Assembly: GCF_001051995.2 (NCBI RefSeq)
Contig: NZ_CP014646.1
Location: 1,550,001-1,614,000, forward strand
Source of the DNA: Thauera humireducens
Lineage (GTDB): Bacteria; Pseudomonadota; Gammaproteobacteria; Burkholderiales; Rhodocyclaceae
Direction: 5' to 3'
Length of the DNA stretch: 64,000 nt
Shown here: in pieces, positions 31,116-45,165 of the stretch
Position numbering within the stretch: position 1 is the stretch's first letter
Layout: each line of letters begins with the position of its first letter
The notes under the pieces: model-generated
The model's database searches: none
Seen by the model: only the letters and a program-made list of their open reading frames with translations
What the model was told of the DNA's origin: nothing
Position numbers and translations under genes: made by a program

Positions 31116-34100
31116 TCAACCCAACCACACGCGTGCGTTGCGGAACATCCGCAGCCACGGCGAGGCGTCCGGGCTTTCCTCGATCAACCATTGCGGCGCC
31201 CACGACATCTGCAGGGTACGGGCCGTGCGCTCGGGGTGCGGCATCATGATGGTGAAGCGCCCGTCAGCGGTCGTGAAGCCCGTCACACCGTCCTGCGAAC
31301 CGTTCGGATTCAGGGGATAGCGTTCGGTGGGCATGCCATTGTGATCAATATAACGCAGCGCAAGCAATGCCGTCATCCTGTCCTGCTCGTTCGCGAACAC
31401 CGCCCGCCCCTCGCCGTGGCTGACCACGATCGGCATGCGGCTGCCCGCCATCCCCTGCAGCAGGATCGATGGACTCTCCGTCACCTCAACCATCGCAAAG
31501 CGGGCCTCGAACTGCTCACTGCGGTTGCGATGGAAGGTCGGCCACGCTTCAGCGCCCGGGATGATCGGCGCCAGGTGGGCCATCATCTGGCAGCCGTTGC
31601 AGACGCCAAGCGCAAAGGTGTCACTGCGGCGGAAAAATGCCTCGAATTCGTCACGCAGGCGGCTGTTGAACAGGATGGACTTCGCCCAGCCCTGCCCTGC
31701 CCCCAGCACATCGCCGTACGAGAAACCACCACAAGCCGCCAGGCCATGGAAATCGGCGAGATCGACACGGCCGGCCTGCAGGTCGGACATGTGAACATCG
31801 ACGGGCATGAAGCCCGCGCGCTCGAAAGCCGCTGCCATCTCGAACTGCGAGTTCACACCCTGCTCACGCAACACCACGACCTTGGGTCGTACGCCGGACG
31901 CGATGAAGGGGGCAGCGACATCTTCCTTGACGTCAAAGCTCAGGGACACCGAGCGGCCGGGGTCGGTCGCATCGGCAAGGCCGTCGAACTCCTGCTGCAC
32001 CGACTCGGGGTCGTCGCGCAGCTTCGCAATGCGATAGCTGGTCTCCGACCATGCCTGCAGCAGCTCGACACGGCTCGCGCCGAACACGAGCTTCGCATTA
32101 CGACGCAGGCGAATCTCGTCCTTGTCGTTCGGCTCGCCGATGAAGTGGTAGCTCAGCTGCGCGGAGCGCAGCAACTCGGTAACCCGCGCGCGATCGTCGC
32201 GGCGGATCTGGATGACCGCGCCCAGTTCCTCGGCGAACAAGCCGGCAAACAGGCGGTCGCCGAAACGGCCTTTCAGGGTATCGGGCTTCTTCTCGAGGCC
32301 GTCGACGTCGTTCATGTAGGGGTCGTAGCAGACCGTGTCGAGCACCAGCGACAGGCCGCACTTTGCCGCGAACGCCATTTCGCACACCGTGGCGAAGAGG
32401 CCGCCGTCCGAACGGTCGTGATAGGCCAGCAGCAAGCCGTCGCGGCGCAGGCGCTGGACCGAATCGAAGAAGGCCTTGAGCTGCGCCGGATCGACGTCTG
32501 GAGCATGCTCCCCAACCGAGTTGTAGGCCTGCGCAAACACCGAGCCACCGAGGCGGTTCTTGCCATTGCCGAGGTCGATCAGCAGCAGCTCGGTCTCGAC
32601 CCCCTCGGGCAACTGGAGCTGCGGCGTCAGCGTACTGCGAATGTCCTGCACCGGGGCGAAAGCAGTGGCGATCAAGGACAGCGGGGCTACGACCTGCTTG
32701 TCCTCAGCATCGTCCTGCCACGCGGTGCGCATCGACAGCGAGTCCTTGCCGACCGGGATCGACAGACCTGCCGTCACGCAGAAATCGGAGACAGCCTTGA
32801 CCGTGTCGTAGAGCTTCGCATCCTCGCCACGATGGCCAGCGGCAGCCATCCAGTTGGCTGACAGCTTCACGTCGCCAAGCTTCTCGATATCGGCTGCAGC
32901 GATGTTGGTGACCGCCTCGCCGATCGCCATGCGACCCGAAGCCGGTGCGTCGACGCAGGCCAGCGGCGTGCGCTCGCCCATGGCGAAGGCTTCGCCGCGG
33001 TAGCCCTGGAAGCTCATCGCAGTGACCGCGACGTCGGCCACCGGCACTTGCCAGGGACCAACGAACTGGTCACGCGCAGTCAGGCCGCCAACCGAGCGGT
33101 CACCAATGGTGATCAGGAAGCTCTTGCTCGCGACCGCCGGCATGCGCAGCACGCGCATGCCGGCCTCCTTCAGATCGAGGTCGGTCGTATCGAAGGGCGG
33201 CAGGTGCACCGCGCGACGCGAAACGTTGCGCGTCATCTTCGGCGGTTTGCCGAGCAGGACCTTCATGTCCATGTCCACCGGCTTGTTACCGAAGTGGCGG
33301 TCAGTCACGGTGAGGTGACCGTCATCCGTCGCAGTGCCGAGCACCGCAAAGGGGCAGCGCTCGCGCTCGCAGAAGGCCTGGAACATCGGCAGGCTCTCCG
33401 GCGCAATCGCGAGCACATAGCGCTCCTGCGACTCGTTCGACCAGATCTCGCGCGGGCTCATGCCCGGCTCTTCGATGTGAACCTCGCGCAGCTCGAAGTG
33501 CGCGCCCAGGCCGGCGTGGTCGGCCAGCTCCGGCATCGCGTTCGACAGGCCACCGGCGCCGACGTCGTGGATGGCGATGATCGGATTGTTGTCACCCTGC
33601 TGCCAGCAGGCGTCGATGACTTCCTGGCAGCGGCGCTGGATCTCGGGGTTGCCGCGCTGCACCGAGGCGAAGTCGAGGTCGGCGGTGTTCGTGCCGGTCG
33701 CCATCGACGAGGCCGCGCCGCCGCCGAGACCAATCAGCATGCCGGGGCCGCCGAGCTGGATCAGCAGCGTGCCCGGCGGAAAGGTCGGCTTCTCGGACTG
33801 TTGGGCTTGAATGCTGCCAAGGCCGCCGGCAATCATGATCGGCTTGTGGTAGCCACGCACTTCGCCCTGCACTTCCTGCTCGAAGGTGCGGAAGTAACCC
33901 GCCAGGTTCGGACGGCCGAACTCGTTGTTGAAGGCGGCCGCACCAATCGGCCCCTCGATCATGATGTCGAGTGCGGAAGCGATACGCTCCGGCTTGCCAT
34001 AGGGCTTCTCCCAAGGCTGGCCGAAATCGGGGATGTTCAGGTTGGAAACCGTGAAACCGGCCAGTCCGGCCTTGGGCCGCGAACCGCGCCCGGTCGCCCC

Positions 34101-35051
34101 CTCGTCGCGGATCTCGCCGCCGGCACCCGTCGCGGCGCCGGGGAAAGGCGAGATCGCAGTCGGGTGGTTGTGGGTCTCGACCTTGGCGAGGATGTGGGTG
34201 TCCTCGTCGTGGTAGCGGAAGGCGCCGTCGGCATCAGGGTACAGGCGGGCGATGCGCGCGCCTTCGATGATCGAGGCGTTGTCCGAATACGCCACCACCG
34301 TGCCCTGCGGGTGCGCCTTGTGAGTGTCCTTGATCATGCCGAACAGGGACTTCTCCATCGGCCGGGCATCGATCACCCAGTCGGCGTTGAAGATCTTGTG
34401 CCGGCAATGCTCGGAGTTGGCCTGCGCGAACATCATCAGTTCGACGTCGGTCGGATTGCGTCCAATGCGGCTGAAGTTCTCGACCAGATAGTCGATCTCG
34501 TCCTCGGACAGAGCAAGACCGAGTTCGCCGTTGGCCTTCTCCAGCGCGACACGACCACCGGACAGGATGTCGACGGTCGTGAGCGGCTGCGGTTGGTAGT
34601 GGTGGAACAAGGCTTCGGCGGCGTCGATCGTGTCGAGCACCGACTCCGTCATGCGGTCGTGCAGCAATTGCAGCAGCGCGGCGTTGTCCTCCACCCCGCG
34701 TGCATCGATGGTGTAGGCGATGCCGCGCTCGATGCGCACGATCTTGTCGAACCCGCACTGGTGGGCAATGTCTGTCGCCTTGGACGACCAAGGCGAGATC
34801 GTGCCCAGTCGCGGCACCACAACCCTCAGGGTGCCGACAGGTGGCGTTGCCGTGACGGGCCGCGCATCGATCAGGTCGACCAGGCGCCCCTGCTCCTCAG
34901 CCGACAGCGGGGCCGAAACCTCGACAAAGTACCAGTGCTCGGCTGAAATTGCATTGAGCCTTGGCTGGACCTCGGCAACGGCACGCGAAAGACGTTCCAG
35001 ACGTGAGGCGGACAGCGCGGCAGCACCGCGCAGCTTAAGGATCGAGGTCAT
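31116..35051 (-). CDS. purL: Phosphoribosylformylglycinamidine synthase
   Basis: A 1311-aa large-type FGAM synthase (de novo purine synthesis, ATP- and glutamine-dependent conversion of FGAR to FGAM). It carries an N-terminal PurS-like region, two AIRS-like ATP-binding halves ([32 protein letters not shown]; then VGKDSLSM) and a C-terminal class I glutaminase with the Cys in [10 protein letters not shown] and the His-Glu pair in PHPERT. The length matches proteobacterial single-chain PurL. A TATAAT on the minus strand (35114-35119) is a plausible -10, but no good -35 is seen. It is the last core gene before the insertion-sequence cluster. Confidence 0.97.
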   Translation of the reverse strand: MTSILKLRGAAALSASRLERLSRAVAEVQPRLNAISAEHWYFVEVSAPLSAEEQGRLVDLIDARPVTATPPVGTLRVVVPRLGTISPWSSKATDIAHQCGFDKIVRIERGIAYTIDARGVEDNAALLQLLHDRMTESVLDTIDAAEALFHHYQPQPLTTVDILSGGRVALEKANGELGLALSEDEIDYLVENFSRIGRNPTDVELMMFAQANSEHCRHKIFNADWVIDARPMEKSLFGMIKDTHKAHPQGTVVAYSDNASIIEGARIARLYPDADGAFRYHDEDTHILAKVETHNHPTAISPFPGAATGAGGEIRDEGATGRGSRPKAGLAGFTVSNLNIPDFGQPWEKPYGKPERIASALDIMIEGPIGAAAFNNEFGRPNLAGYFRTFEQEVQGEVRGYHKPIMIAGGLGSIQAQQSEKPTFPPGTLLIQLGGPGMLIGLGGGAASSMATGTNTADLDFASVQRGNPEIQRRCQEVIDACWQQGDNNPIIAIHDVGAGGLSNAMPELADHAGLGAHFELREVHIEEPGMSPREIWSNESQERYVLAIAPESLPMFQAFCERERCPFAVLGTATDDGHLTVTDRHFGNKPVDMDMKVLLGKPPKMTRNVSRRAVHLPPFDTTDLDLKEAGMRVLRMPAVASKSFLITIGDRSVGGLTARDQFVGPWQVPVADVAVTAMSFQGYRGEAFAMGERTPLACVDAPASGRMAIGEAVTNIAAADIEKLGDVKLSANWMAAAGHRGEDAKLYDTVKAVSDFCVTAGLSIPVGKDSLSMRTAWQDDAEDKQVVAPLSLIATAFAPVQDIRSTLTPQLQLPEGVETELLLIDLGNGKNRLGGSVFAQAYNSVGEHAPDVDPAQLKAFFDSVQRLRRDGLLLAYHDRSDGGLFATVCEMAFAAKCGLSLVLDTVCYDPYMNDVDGLEKKPDTLKGRFGDRLFAGLFAEELGAVIQIRRDDRARVTELLRSAQLSYHFIGEPNDKDEIRLRRNAKLVFGASRVELLQAWSETSYRIAKLRDDPESVQQEFDGLADATDPGRSVSLSFDVKEDVAAPFIASGVRPKVVVLREQGVNSQFEMAAAFERAGFMPVDVHMSDLQAGRVDLADFHGLAACGGFSYGDVLGAGQGWAKSILFNSRLRDEFEAFFRRSDTFALGVCNGCQMMAHLAPIIPGAEAWPTFHRNRSEQFEARFAMVEVTESPSILLQGMAGSRMPIVVSHGEGRAVFANEQDRMTALLALRYIDHNGMPTERYPLNPNGSQDGVTGFTTADGRFTIMMPHPERTARTLQMSWAPQWLIEESPDASPWLRMFRNARVWLG

Positions 35052-35159
35052 GTTCTTCGGAGACTGGTTCTGAGGAAGAGCGGCAACTACTGCAGCCGAC
35101 TGATGAACTGCGAATTATAACCCGAGCCGCTTCCCCACCCCGATCCTCATCGCTGGTTT

Positions 35160-35336
35160 GTAGGGAGCACATAGACTGTCCGGACTTGTAGCAGCGATGG
35201 AGCTGTTTGGCGTTCAGCCCGTTGGCCAGTGCCGCGCCGGCCACTGACACCCAGGCTCACGGCAGGCCGAGATCACCGACTGTTTGAAGGCTTCGCTGTG
35301 CGTGCGCCGCGTCTGGCGCGGGATGACGACATCCAT
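35160..35336 (-). pseudogene. IS66-type TnpA/OrfA remnant, frameshifted
   Basis: The minus strand encodes MDVVIPRQTRRTHSEAFKQ, then VISACREPG, in one frame from 35336 and continues in another frame as VSVAGAALANGLNAKQLHR, then CYKSG, from 35250. Together these read as the N-terminal helix-turn-helix region of an IS66-family OrfA (the A/V-V-A-x-x-x-G-L-N-x-x-x-L pattern). A single missing base at about 35250 causes the shift. No further IS66 sequence (TnpB, TnpC) follows, so this is a short relic. Confidence 0.65.
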
Positions 35337-35722
35337 CGTGTCTATATGGACGCCCCCCTTTTGACAAGGACGACACAACGTGTGCGGCGACAGATAGGCT
35401 GCAGTTCTATATCCGGCCTGTGACTGCAGGCGAAAGCCTGCTGGCCCTGATGGATTCCGCTGACCCACGCCTCATTCCACCACAGGACTCGAAGTCCGGG
35501 ACACTGATTCAGGCTTGGCGGGTCACGGTCTGACCTGTTTGCCATCACACTGTTATCGACCTTGTGCAACCTTTACGATGACCACATCTCGGATGAAAGT
35601 GGTTGGGACACTCGTCAGTCGCCTAGGCTGGTTGGCTGACGGGGCATTTTTGGTATGTCCGCTCATGAGCGACGAGCGCCCTGTCACTGACCGCCACAAT
35701 AGAGCCACCGATGATCGGCATA
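35337..35722. other. Intergenic stretch without recognisable gene
   Basis: A 386-bp stretch between the IS66 relic and the IS630 element. Short open frames on both strands have no start context, family signature or codon bias that I can support. It may be decayed accessory DNA from the same IS66 event. No RNA gene or promoter is evident. Confidence 0.5.
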
Positions 35723-35724
35723 TA

Positions 35725-35749
35725 CTAACTTTTCAATAAGTAGAGTCAT
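35725..35749. repeat. IS630 left terminal inverted repeat
   Basis: A 25-bp terminal repeat beginning CTAACTTTTC and ending TAGAGTCAT; it matches the reverse complement of 36800-36824 at 20 of 25 positions. Confidence 0.85.
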
Positions 35750-36780
35750 TCCAGGATATAGCGGCACTCTGGCTGCCTGAAAAATGACTTCACGAGTTCA
35801 GGGAGCTTCTGGATGCTGCGCAATGCACCGAGTGCGAGTCGCTTCATCTCCTCGGCACTCTCGACCAACTGGCGCGAAACCTTGCGCTTCACATGAGCCC
35901 AGACCGTTTCATCGGGGTTCAGATGCGGCGAGTACGGCGGCAGGTAGAAGAGTTTGAGCTTGCCGTCCAAGCCCTCGACGTAGCTCTTGACCATCTTTGC
36001 CTTGTGGATCGGATGACCATCGACGATCAGAAACACCGGCTTCTCGGCATTGACCATCAAGCGCTTGAGGAACTCGACGAACACCTTCGCGCCAACCGAG
36101 CCTTCATGCAACATGAATCGAAACTCGCCCTGCGTGCTAACCGCCGAGATCATGTTCAGCGAGAAGCGCCGGCCCGTCGCCTGCACCACCGGCGTCTGGC
36201 CCTGCGGCGCCCAGGTCGTGCCGGTGTGGTAATCCGAGCGGATACCCGACTCGTCGCCAAAGTAGATCGTTGCGCCGACCCGCTTGGCTTCGGCGCGGAT
36301 CGTGGGGTAGGTCTCCGTCTCCCACGTGCGCACCAGCACCGGGTCTTGCTGCCACGCCTGGTAGAGCGGCTTCTGGGCGCTGAAGCCCAGGATCTTCATG
36401 AGACGGTGGACCGAGGAGACCGACAACTCCTTCTTGAACTGGCGCTTGATCAGGTGACGGATCAGCGACAGCGTCCACAAGCCGAACTCGAACTTGAACT
36501 GCTGCGGGTTATGGTCACGAACGGCATTGGCGATCCACGACAACTCCTCGGCGCTGAGTTTGCTGGGGCGCCCCGGAATCGGCTTGGCCAGCAATGCGTT
36601 CTGCCCGCCATTGGCAAAGTCGGCGAGCCACCGGAAAACGCTGCGCTCATTCACGCCATACGCCGCCGCGACGCTTTGCACTGTCTGCCCCTCACGCACT
36701 GCTTTGACAGCCTGCTGCCGCATCACCTGCAAGGTGTGATGATCGAGGGCACGGCCGTCGGAAGGTCGTTTGCATTTCAT
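35746..36780 (-). CDS. IS630-family transposase
   Basis: A 344-aa DDE transposase. An N-terminal helix-turn-helix (about 20-60, QTVQSVAAAYGVNERSVFRW) binds the ends; the catalytic acids are Asp176 (IYFGDESGI), Asp254 (LIVDGHPIH) and Glu291 (LPPYSPHLNPDE), the IS630/Tc1 pattern. It is full length without frameshift, and the stop overlaps the left inverted repeat. Confidence 0.93.
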   Translation of the reverse strand: MKCKRPSDGRALDHHTLQVMRQQAVKAVREGQTVQSVAAAYGVNERSVFRWLADFANGGQNALLAKPIPGRPSKLSAEELSWIANAVRDHNPQQFKFEFGLWTLSLIRHLIKRQFKKELSVSSVHRLMKILGFSAQKPLYQAWQQDPVLVRTWETETYPTIRAEAKRVGATIYFGDESGIRSDYHTGTTWAPQGQTPVVQATGRRFSLNMISAVSTQGEFRFMLHEGSVGAKVFVEFLKRLMVNAEKPVFLIVDGHPIHKAKMVKSYVEGLDGKLKLFYLPPYSPHLNPDETVWAHVKRKVSRQLVESAEEMKRLALGALRSIQKLPELVKSFFRQPECRYILE

Positions 36781-36799
36781 GGGGCATATTATCGCTCAC

Positions 36800-36824
36800 A
36801 TGACACTACTTACGGGAACGTTAG
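36800..36824. repeat. IS630 right terminal inverted repeat
   Basis: Mate of the repeat at 35725-35749; its outer end reads GTTAG next to TA. Confidence 0.85.
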
Positions 36825-36847
36825 TAGAAGCCACTCGAACCGGGCTC

Positions 36848-36858
36848 TGACGGACGTC
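36848..36858. repeat. IS21 left terminal inverted repeat
   Basis: TGACGGACGTC, with a GGGGGGTCAA just inside, similar to the repeats at the end of the neighbouring IS21 remnant. Confidence 0.8.
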
Positions 36859-36867
36859 GTTGGGGGG

Positions 36868-37656
36868 TCAAGAATCGATGTTTTTCGGGGTGCTGGCAAG
36901 GGCGTTTTTCGCCCGATTCGGCCCCTGTCGCGGGGCGCGGTAAGAGGCCCCGTCGAGCGTGAGGCAATAGGCGTTGTGGCGCAGCCGGTCGACGGTGGCC
37001 GAGGCGAGCAGCCGGTTGCCGGGGAAGGCCTGATCCCACTCGGTGAAGTCGAGGTTGCTGGTGACGAGGGTGGCAGCGCGCTCGTAGCGCTCGGCGATGA
37101 GGTCGTGCAGATCCTCGTCGGCGGGCGCGCGAAGCGGCTTGAGGCCGAAGTCGTCGATGATGAGCACCGGCACGCGGGCCAGTTGCTGCAGCTTGCGCTC
37201 ATAGGTGCCGACCGCACGCGCGGCGTTCAGGCTGGCGAGCAACTGCGCGCAAGAGGCGAAGATGACGTCGTGCCCCTGACGCACGGCGCAGTGCCCGAGC
37301 GCTTGCGCCAGATGGCTCTTGCCCGTGCCGCAGGGGCCGACGATCAGCACCGGGGCGCGCTCGTCGATGTAGCGCCCGGTCGCGAGGTCATGGACCAGGG
37401 CGCGGTTGGTCGAGGGCAGCCGGTCGAACTCGAAGCCTTCGAGGGTCTTGGTGGCGCGGAAGGCCGCACGGCGCAGCCGGGTGCCGAACTTTTTCTGCTC
37501 GCGCCGCGCGATCTCGTCCTGGATCAGCAGGGCGAGGAATTCCGTGTAGGCGAGCTTGGCATCGATGGCCTGGCGGTTGCGGGCGTCGAGCGAGTCGAGG
37601 ATGCCGGAGAGGCGCAACTGCTTGAGCTGCGGCGCCAGTTCGGTGGCGGGGTTCAT
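36868..37656 (-). CDS. istB: IS21-family helper ATPase IstB
   Basis: A 262-aa AAA+ helper of IS21 transposition. Walker A is GPCGTGKS (107-114) and Walker B is VLIIDDFG (164-171), with the N-terminal IstB helical region (LRLSGILDSLDARNRQAI) ahead. It is full length. The ATG has AAGGAG upstream and lies 42 bp after istA rather than overlapping it. It would regulate target choice by the IstA transposase. Confidence 0.94.
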   Translation of the reverse strand: MNPATELAPQLKQLRLSGILDSLDARNRQAIDAKLAYTEFLALLIQDEIARREQKKFGTRLRRAAFRATKTLEGFEFDRLPSTNRALVHDLATGRYIDERAPVLIVGPCGTGKSHLAQALGHCAVRQGHDVIFASCAQLLASLNAARAVGTYERKLQQLARVPVLIIDDFGLKPLRAPADEDLHDLIAERYERAATLVTSNLDFTEWDQAFPGNRLLASATVDRLRHNAYCLTLDGASYRAPRQGPNRAKNALASTPKNIDS

Positions 37657-37698
37657 GGTGAGGCTCCTTGGGTGAAGTGGGCGCGCGCTGCGCCCGGG

Positions 37699-39246
37699 TC
37701 AGTGGAACGTGGGGCCGTCGTCTTCGAACAGCGACGCGGTGGCGCGCGCGAAGCGGGCACGGCCGGCGTAGGGCTCGGGGGTGATCGTGCTCACCGGGGC
37801 GAGGTCGTGACCGCCGGCGAGGATGGTCTTGACGGTGCGGTAGTGCGGGCTGTCGTGGGCGATGGCCCGCTCGCACGCCGCCTCGAGGCGCGCGGCGCCG
37901 TACTGGCCCTTGAGCGCGAGAACGCCCTGGGCAGCCCGCAGGCGCTCGCTGATGCGGTCTGAGAGCAGTTGCCCGATCAGCTGCGCGCAGGCGTCGCCGA
38001 TCTCGCGGGCCTGCTGCAGACACCAGCTGCGGTCGTGCGCGAAGAAGCGCTGGGCGGCCGGTGGCAGATGATCGGAGACGGTGCGACGCTCGCCGGGACG
38101 CCGCGCGCGGGCATGCGTGGCGACGGGCTTGAAGTCGTGATAGACGGTGACCACGGCGTCGGTCGCCCGCAGCCACAACGCCTTGCCCACCAGCGCGAAC
38201 GGCACCGAGTACAGCGCGCGCTCGAAGCTGACGTGGCAGTCGCGATGCACCGTCACCGCATGCCAGGTGCCCAGGTCCGGCGGCACTTCGGGCAGCGGTA
38301 GCAAGGTGCTGCGCTCGAGGGCGAAGGTGTCGAGCGGGCGCGCGCGGGTGGTGCCGTGGATGCGCAGCCCGGCCTCCTTCAGCACCCACTCGCGCGCCTG
38401 CGCGTTCAGATCGGCCAGATCACGGAAGCTGCGCGTGGGCAGGAAGTTGCCCTTCACGTATTTGACGCCGGCCTCGACGATGCCCTTCTTCTGCGGGTCG
38501 TGCGGCGGGCAGGCGTCGATCCGGAAGCCGTATCCCTCGGCGCACTCGGCGTAGGCACGCTGCACCTGCGGGTCGTGCATGCACGCGCGGGTGATCGCGC
38601 ACTTGGCGTTATCGATGATGAGCCGCGCGGGCACGGCACCGAACCACTCGAAGGCGCGACGGTGGCAGCCCAGCCAGGTGCGCACGCTCTGGTCCCAGAC
38701 GAACTCCACGTACTGGTGACGCGAGAAACACAGCGTCATCACGAACGCCCACGTGCGGCGGGTCTCGCCCGTCGCCGGATCGATCAGGTGGGGGCCGGCG
38801 CCGAAGTCCACCTGCGCGGCCTCGCCCGGTGCGAAGGTGAGGCGCACCGTCGTTTCGGGCAGCTGCTCGCGGCCGATCTGCGCGATCAGCCGGCGCACGC
38901 TCGAGTAGTGCCCGGTAAAACCGTGCTCGCGCTTGAGCGTGGTGTGGATCACCACGCCGGAGACGCCCTGTGCAAGCCACTGCTCGACCAGCGGCCGGTA
39001 CGCGGCAATCGAGGACTGGGCCGTCACCGGCAACTTCGGCCGCCCGAGCGCGGCGGCGATCTCGGCGTCCTCGGGCAAAGGCCGCTCAGGATCGAGCCAA
39101 CCCTGGGCGCGAGCCAGCTCGCGGAACCGGGCCGCCTTGCTGCGCCCCATCAGTTTCGAGCGCGCGATCTCGCGCTCGGAGTCGCCCTGGCGCATGCGCA
39201 TCAGGGCCTGGCGGTACTCGTACATCTCGATGCTCCTGCGGGCCAC
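37699..39246 (-). CDS. istA: IS21-family transposase IstA
   Basis: A 515-aa transposase. An N-terminal helix-turn-helix region (about 10-45) precedes an RNase H-like core with Asp147 (AQVDFGAG), Asp212 (IIDNAK) and Glu258 (KGIVEAGVKYVK). The C-terminal part carries the beta-barrel-like domain usual for IstA. The start is GTG at 39246 behind AGGAGGTAGGCG, a strong ribosome site. The frame is intact. Confidence 0.94.
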   Translation of the reverse strand: MARRSIEMYEYRQALMRMRQGDSEREIARSKLMGRSKAARFRELARAQGWLDPERPLPEDAEIAAALGRPKLPVTAQSSIAAYRPLVEQWLAQGVSGVVIHTTLKREHGFTGHYSSVRRLIAQIGREQLPETTVRLTFAPGEAAQVDFGAGPHLIDPATGETRRTWAFVMTLCFSRHQYVEFVWDQSVRTWLGCHRRAFEWFGAVPARLIIDNAKCAITRACMHDPQVQRAYAECAEGYGFRIDACPPHDPQKKGIVEAGVKYVKGNFLPTRSFRDLADLNAQAREWVLKEAGLRIHGTTRARPLDTFALERSTLLPLPEVPPDLGTWHAVTVHRDCHVSFERALYSVPFALVGKALWLRATDAVVTVYHDFKPVATHARARRPGERRTVSDHLPPAAQRFFAHDRSWCLQQAREIGDACAQLIGQLLSDRISERLRAAQGVLALKGQYGAARLEAACERAIAHDSPHYRTVKTILAGGHDLAPVSTITPEPYAGRARFARATASLFEDDGPTFH

Positions 39247-39304
39247 CGCCTACCTCCTGCCAAACAAAAAGGCAGCAGGGTAGCGAGGGACCGTTCAAGG
39301 TCGA

Positions 39305-39315
39305 GACGTCCGTCA
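39305..39315. repeat. IS21 right terminal inverted repeat
   Basis: GACGTCCGTCA, exact reverse complement of 36848-36858. Confidence 0.8.
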
Positions 39316-39352
39316 GAGTGGAAGTGGCTCCATTACGCCGATCCGGCGCTGG

Positions 39353-39634
39353 CTTGGGTACCTGCCGCTCGAACCGGCGGCCGCGCACCTGTTCTTCCAG
39401 CTCGTGTCGCGGCGCTACGAACGGGCCAGCATGCTGATCACCAGCAACCGGCCGGTCGGCGAGTGGGGACACGTGTTCGGCGACGCGGTCGCCGCCACCG
39501 CCATCCTCGATCGGCTGCTGCACCACAGCCAGGTCATCACGATCCGGGGTGACAGTTACCGGCTGCGCGACAAGCGCCGCAGCGGCCTTCTGCAGAAGGC
39601 CGCTGCCCCCACCCCGATCACGTCGGAGAGTTGA
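39353..39634 (+). pseudogene. Truncated istB (C-terminal fragment)
   Basis: Reads LGYLPLEPAAAHLFFQLVSR, then RYERASMLITSNRPVGEWG, then a FGDAVAATAILDRLLHH stretch and SYRLRDKRR, which is the C-terminal third of an IstB ATPase after Walker B. The N-terminal part and Walker motifs are absent. It is not closely similar to the intact istB here, so it belongs to another IS21 subgroup. Confidence 0.85.
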
Positions 39635-39640
39635 TTAACC

Positions 39641-39675
39641 CAGGGGGTCAATTCCAGATGTCGTCAGGGGGTCAA
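39641..39675 (+). repeat. Two direct repeats of CAGGGGGTCAA at an IS21 end
   Basis: Copies at 39641-39651 and 39665-39675, 24 bp apart. IS21 termini carry multiple internal repeats that bind IstA; these fit that role. Confidence 0.7.
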
Positions 39676-39844
39676 ATCTTCGTGTCGCTTGACAGCAGGT
39701 CAGGAGGCGTCCATTCCATTCCACCATCTAACTTGATGGACACGATCTTCAATGGGCTAAGCGGTTGGGGGGAAGGTGGTTTCGCTGGGCGCTTACAGCC
39801 TTGGCGTGCAGTTGCTGTTTGTTCGAATATATTTGTGTTGACGT

Positions 39845-39885
39845 AAAAACGCCCAGACATCGTTTTGATGCTGGGCGTTTTTTTT
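39845..39885 (-). terminator. rRNA operon terminator
   Basis: AAAAACGCCCAG and CTGGGCGTTTTTTTT arms around a loop that itself can pair (CATCGTTTTGATG). It sits just after the 5S gene on the minus strand, and A/T tracts on both sides make it bidirectional. Confidence 0.92.
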
Positions 39886-39890
39886 GGTTA

Positions 39891-40005
39891 GTCTGACGAT
39901 GACCTACTTTCACGAGGGCAATCCTCACTATCATCGGCGCGTTTGTGTTTCACGGTCCTGTTCGGGATGGGAAGGTGTGGTACCACAAAGCTATGGTCGT
40001 CAGAC
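39891..40005 (-). rRNA. rrf: 5S ribosomal RNA
   Basis: About 115 nt. The minus strand begins GTCTGACGACCATAG and ends CATCGTCAGAC, so the two ends pair as helix I; the conserved CCCGAACAGG-type loop and GTGAAAGTAGGTCATCG are present. It is the last gene of the rrn operon. Ends are set by homology and by end pairing, uncertain by a few bases. Confidence 0.95.
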
Positions 40006-40110
40006 TTTGACTTGTTACCTGGAGTTGATCCAGGCCAAAGCGGGAAGAAGTGTTGTGTGATTGGGTGTTTTTTGCCACCGGTGTTACGAGTTTGTCTTGA
40101 ATAAGGTTAT

Positions 40111-42996
<2,886 letters not shown>

Positions 42997-43142
42997 TATA
43001 ACCTTAGCGCCTCTTGTCGAAGCACCGGTCATAAGACGAACTCGTTTGTGCGATCACACCACTGCTGACAACGGTGATGTGATCAATGCAATCACACAAC
43101 TTGCAGTACGCACCGGCTCGGTACGTACTACACTTCTTCCAC

Positions 43143-43155
43143 TTTGTTAAAGAGC
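43143..43155 (-). promoter_or_regulatory. BoxA antitermination site in the 16S-23S spacer
   Basis: The minus strand reads GCTCTTTAACAAA, close to the boxA consensus TGCTCTTTAACA, upstream of 23S as expected for NusB/NusE-dependent antitermination. Confidence 0.75.
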
Positions 43156-43256
43156 GAACCTCAAACAACCGACAGTTTGCGCTGCCGATCGAGAAGTCAG
43201 AGATGATGACATCGCTATCGTCATGTCTGACTACTCGAATGCGTCTGCACGAGTCC

Positions 43257-43332
43257 TGGTGGAGCTGGTCGGGATCGAACCGACGACCTACGGCTTGCAA
43301 AGCCGCCGCTCTCCCAGCTGAGCTACAGCCCC
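43257..43332 (-). tRNA. tRNA-Ala (anticodon TGC)
   Basis: 76 nt including encoded CCA. The minus strand begins GGGGCTGTAGCTCAG, has anticodon loop TTTGCAA and TpsiC arm GGTTCGATCC. It lies in the 16S-23S spacer after tRNA-Ile, the standard proteobacterial order. Confidence 0.97.
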
Positions 43333-43359
43333 GTCCTTCTCGAGCAACCCAAAAAAGCT

Positions 43360-43436
43360 TGGTGGGTCTGGTTGGATTCGAACCAACGACCCCCGCCTTA
43401 TCAAGACGGTGCTCTAACCGACTGAGCTACAGACCC
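43360..43436 (-). tRNA. tRNA-Ile (anticodon GAT)
   Basis: 77 nt including encoded CCA. The minus strand begins GGGTCTGTAGCTCAG, anticodon loop TTGATAA, TpsiC arm GGTTCGAATCC. It is the first tRNA of the rrn spacer, 74 bp after 16S. Confidence 0.97.
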
Positions 43437-43510
43437 TCACGCCTTCGAGGCTCTTGGTCTGAACAACCGATAAGTTGTGGATACTTGGCCGTACGCGGCC
43501 TTTTCTCTTG

Positions 43511-45048
<1,538 letters not shown>

Positions 45049-45165
45049 AATCCAGCAAAGTACTCAAAATACTGACTTAATCAGCATGAGCACCTAATCA
45101 TTGCGAAACCAAGCAGCCTAAGCTGCCGACCACAACAACCAAGCACCCACACTTATCGGTTGTTC

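Larger units (their letters stand above)
35723..36826 (-). mobile_element. IS630-family insertion sequence
   Basis: An about 1.1-kb element with one transposase gene and imperfect 25-bp terminal inverted repeats (35725-35749 and 36800-36824, 20 of 25 identical). Both ends abut TA (TA-CTAAC and GTTAG-TA), as expected from IS630/Tc1-type insertion at a TA dinucleotide with TA duplication. The transposase frame is intact, so the element may be active. Confidence 0.9.
36848..39315 (-). mobile_element. IS21-family insertion sequence (istA-istB), apparently intact
   Basis: A 2.47-kb element with istA and istB, bounded by perfect 11-bp inverted repeats TGACGGACGTC (36848-36858) and GACGTCCGTCA (39305-39315), starting with TG and ending with CA as in IS21. 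I see no matching 4-8 bp direct repeats in the immediate flanks (GGCTC on the left, GAGTG on the right), so the present ends may result from recombination or deletion. Confidence 0.85.
39345..39694 (+). mobile_element. 3' remnant of a second, different IS21-family element
   Basis: Contains the C-terminal part of another istB on the opposite strand to the intact element, followed by an IS21-type terminus with two direct copies of CAGGGGGTCAA (39641-39651 and 39665-39675) and an end at about TTGACA 39694. The 5' part with istA is missing; the break falls next to the intact IS21, pointing to IS-mediated deletion. Confidence 0.75.

Noticed and set aside
33048..34946. Open frame of 632 aa opposite purL
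   Set aside because: Mirror of a highly conserved gene with no recognisable motif.
39631..39846. 71-aa open frame between the IS21 remnant and the rRNA terminator
   Set aside because: It covers the IS21 terminal repeats and non-coding sequence; no family feature.
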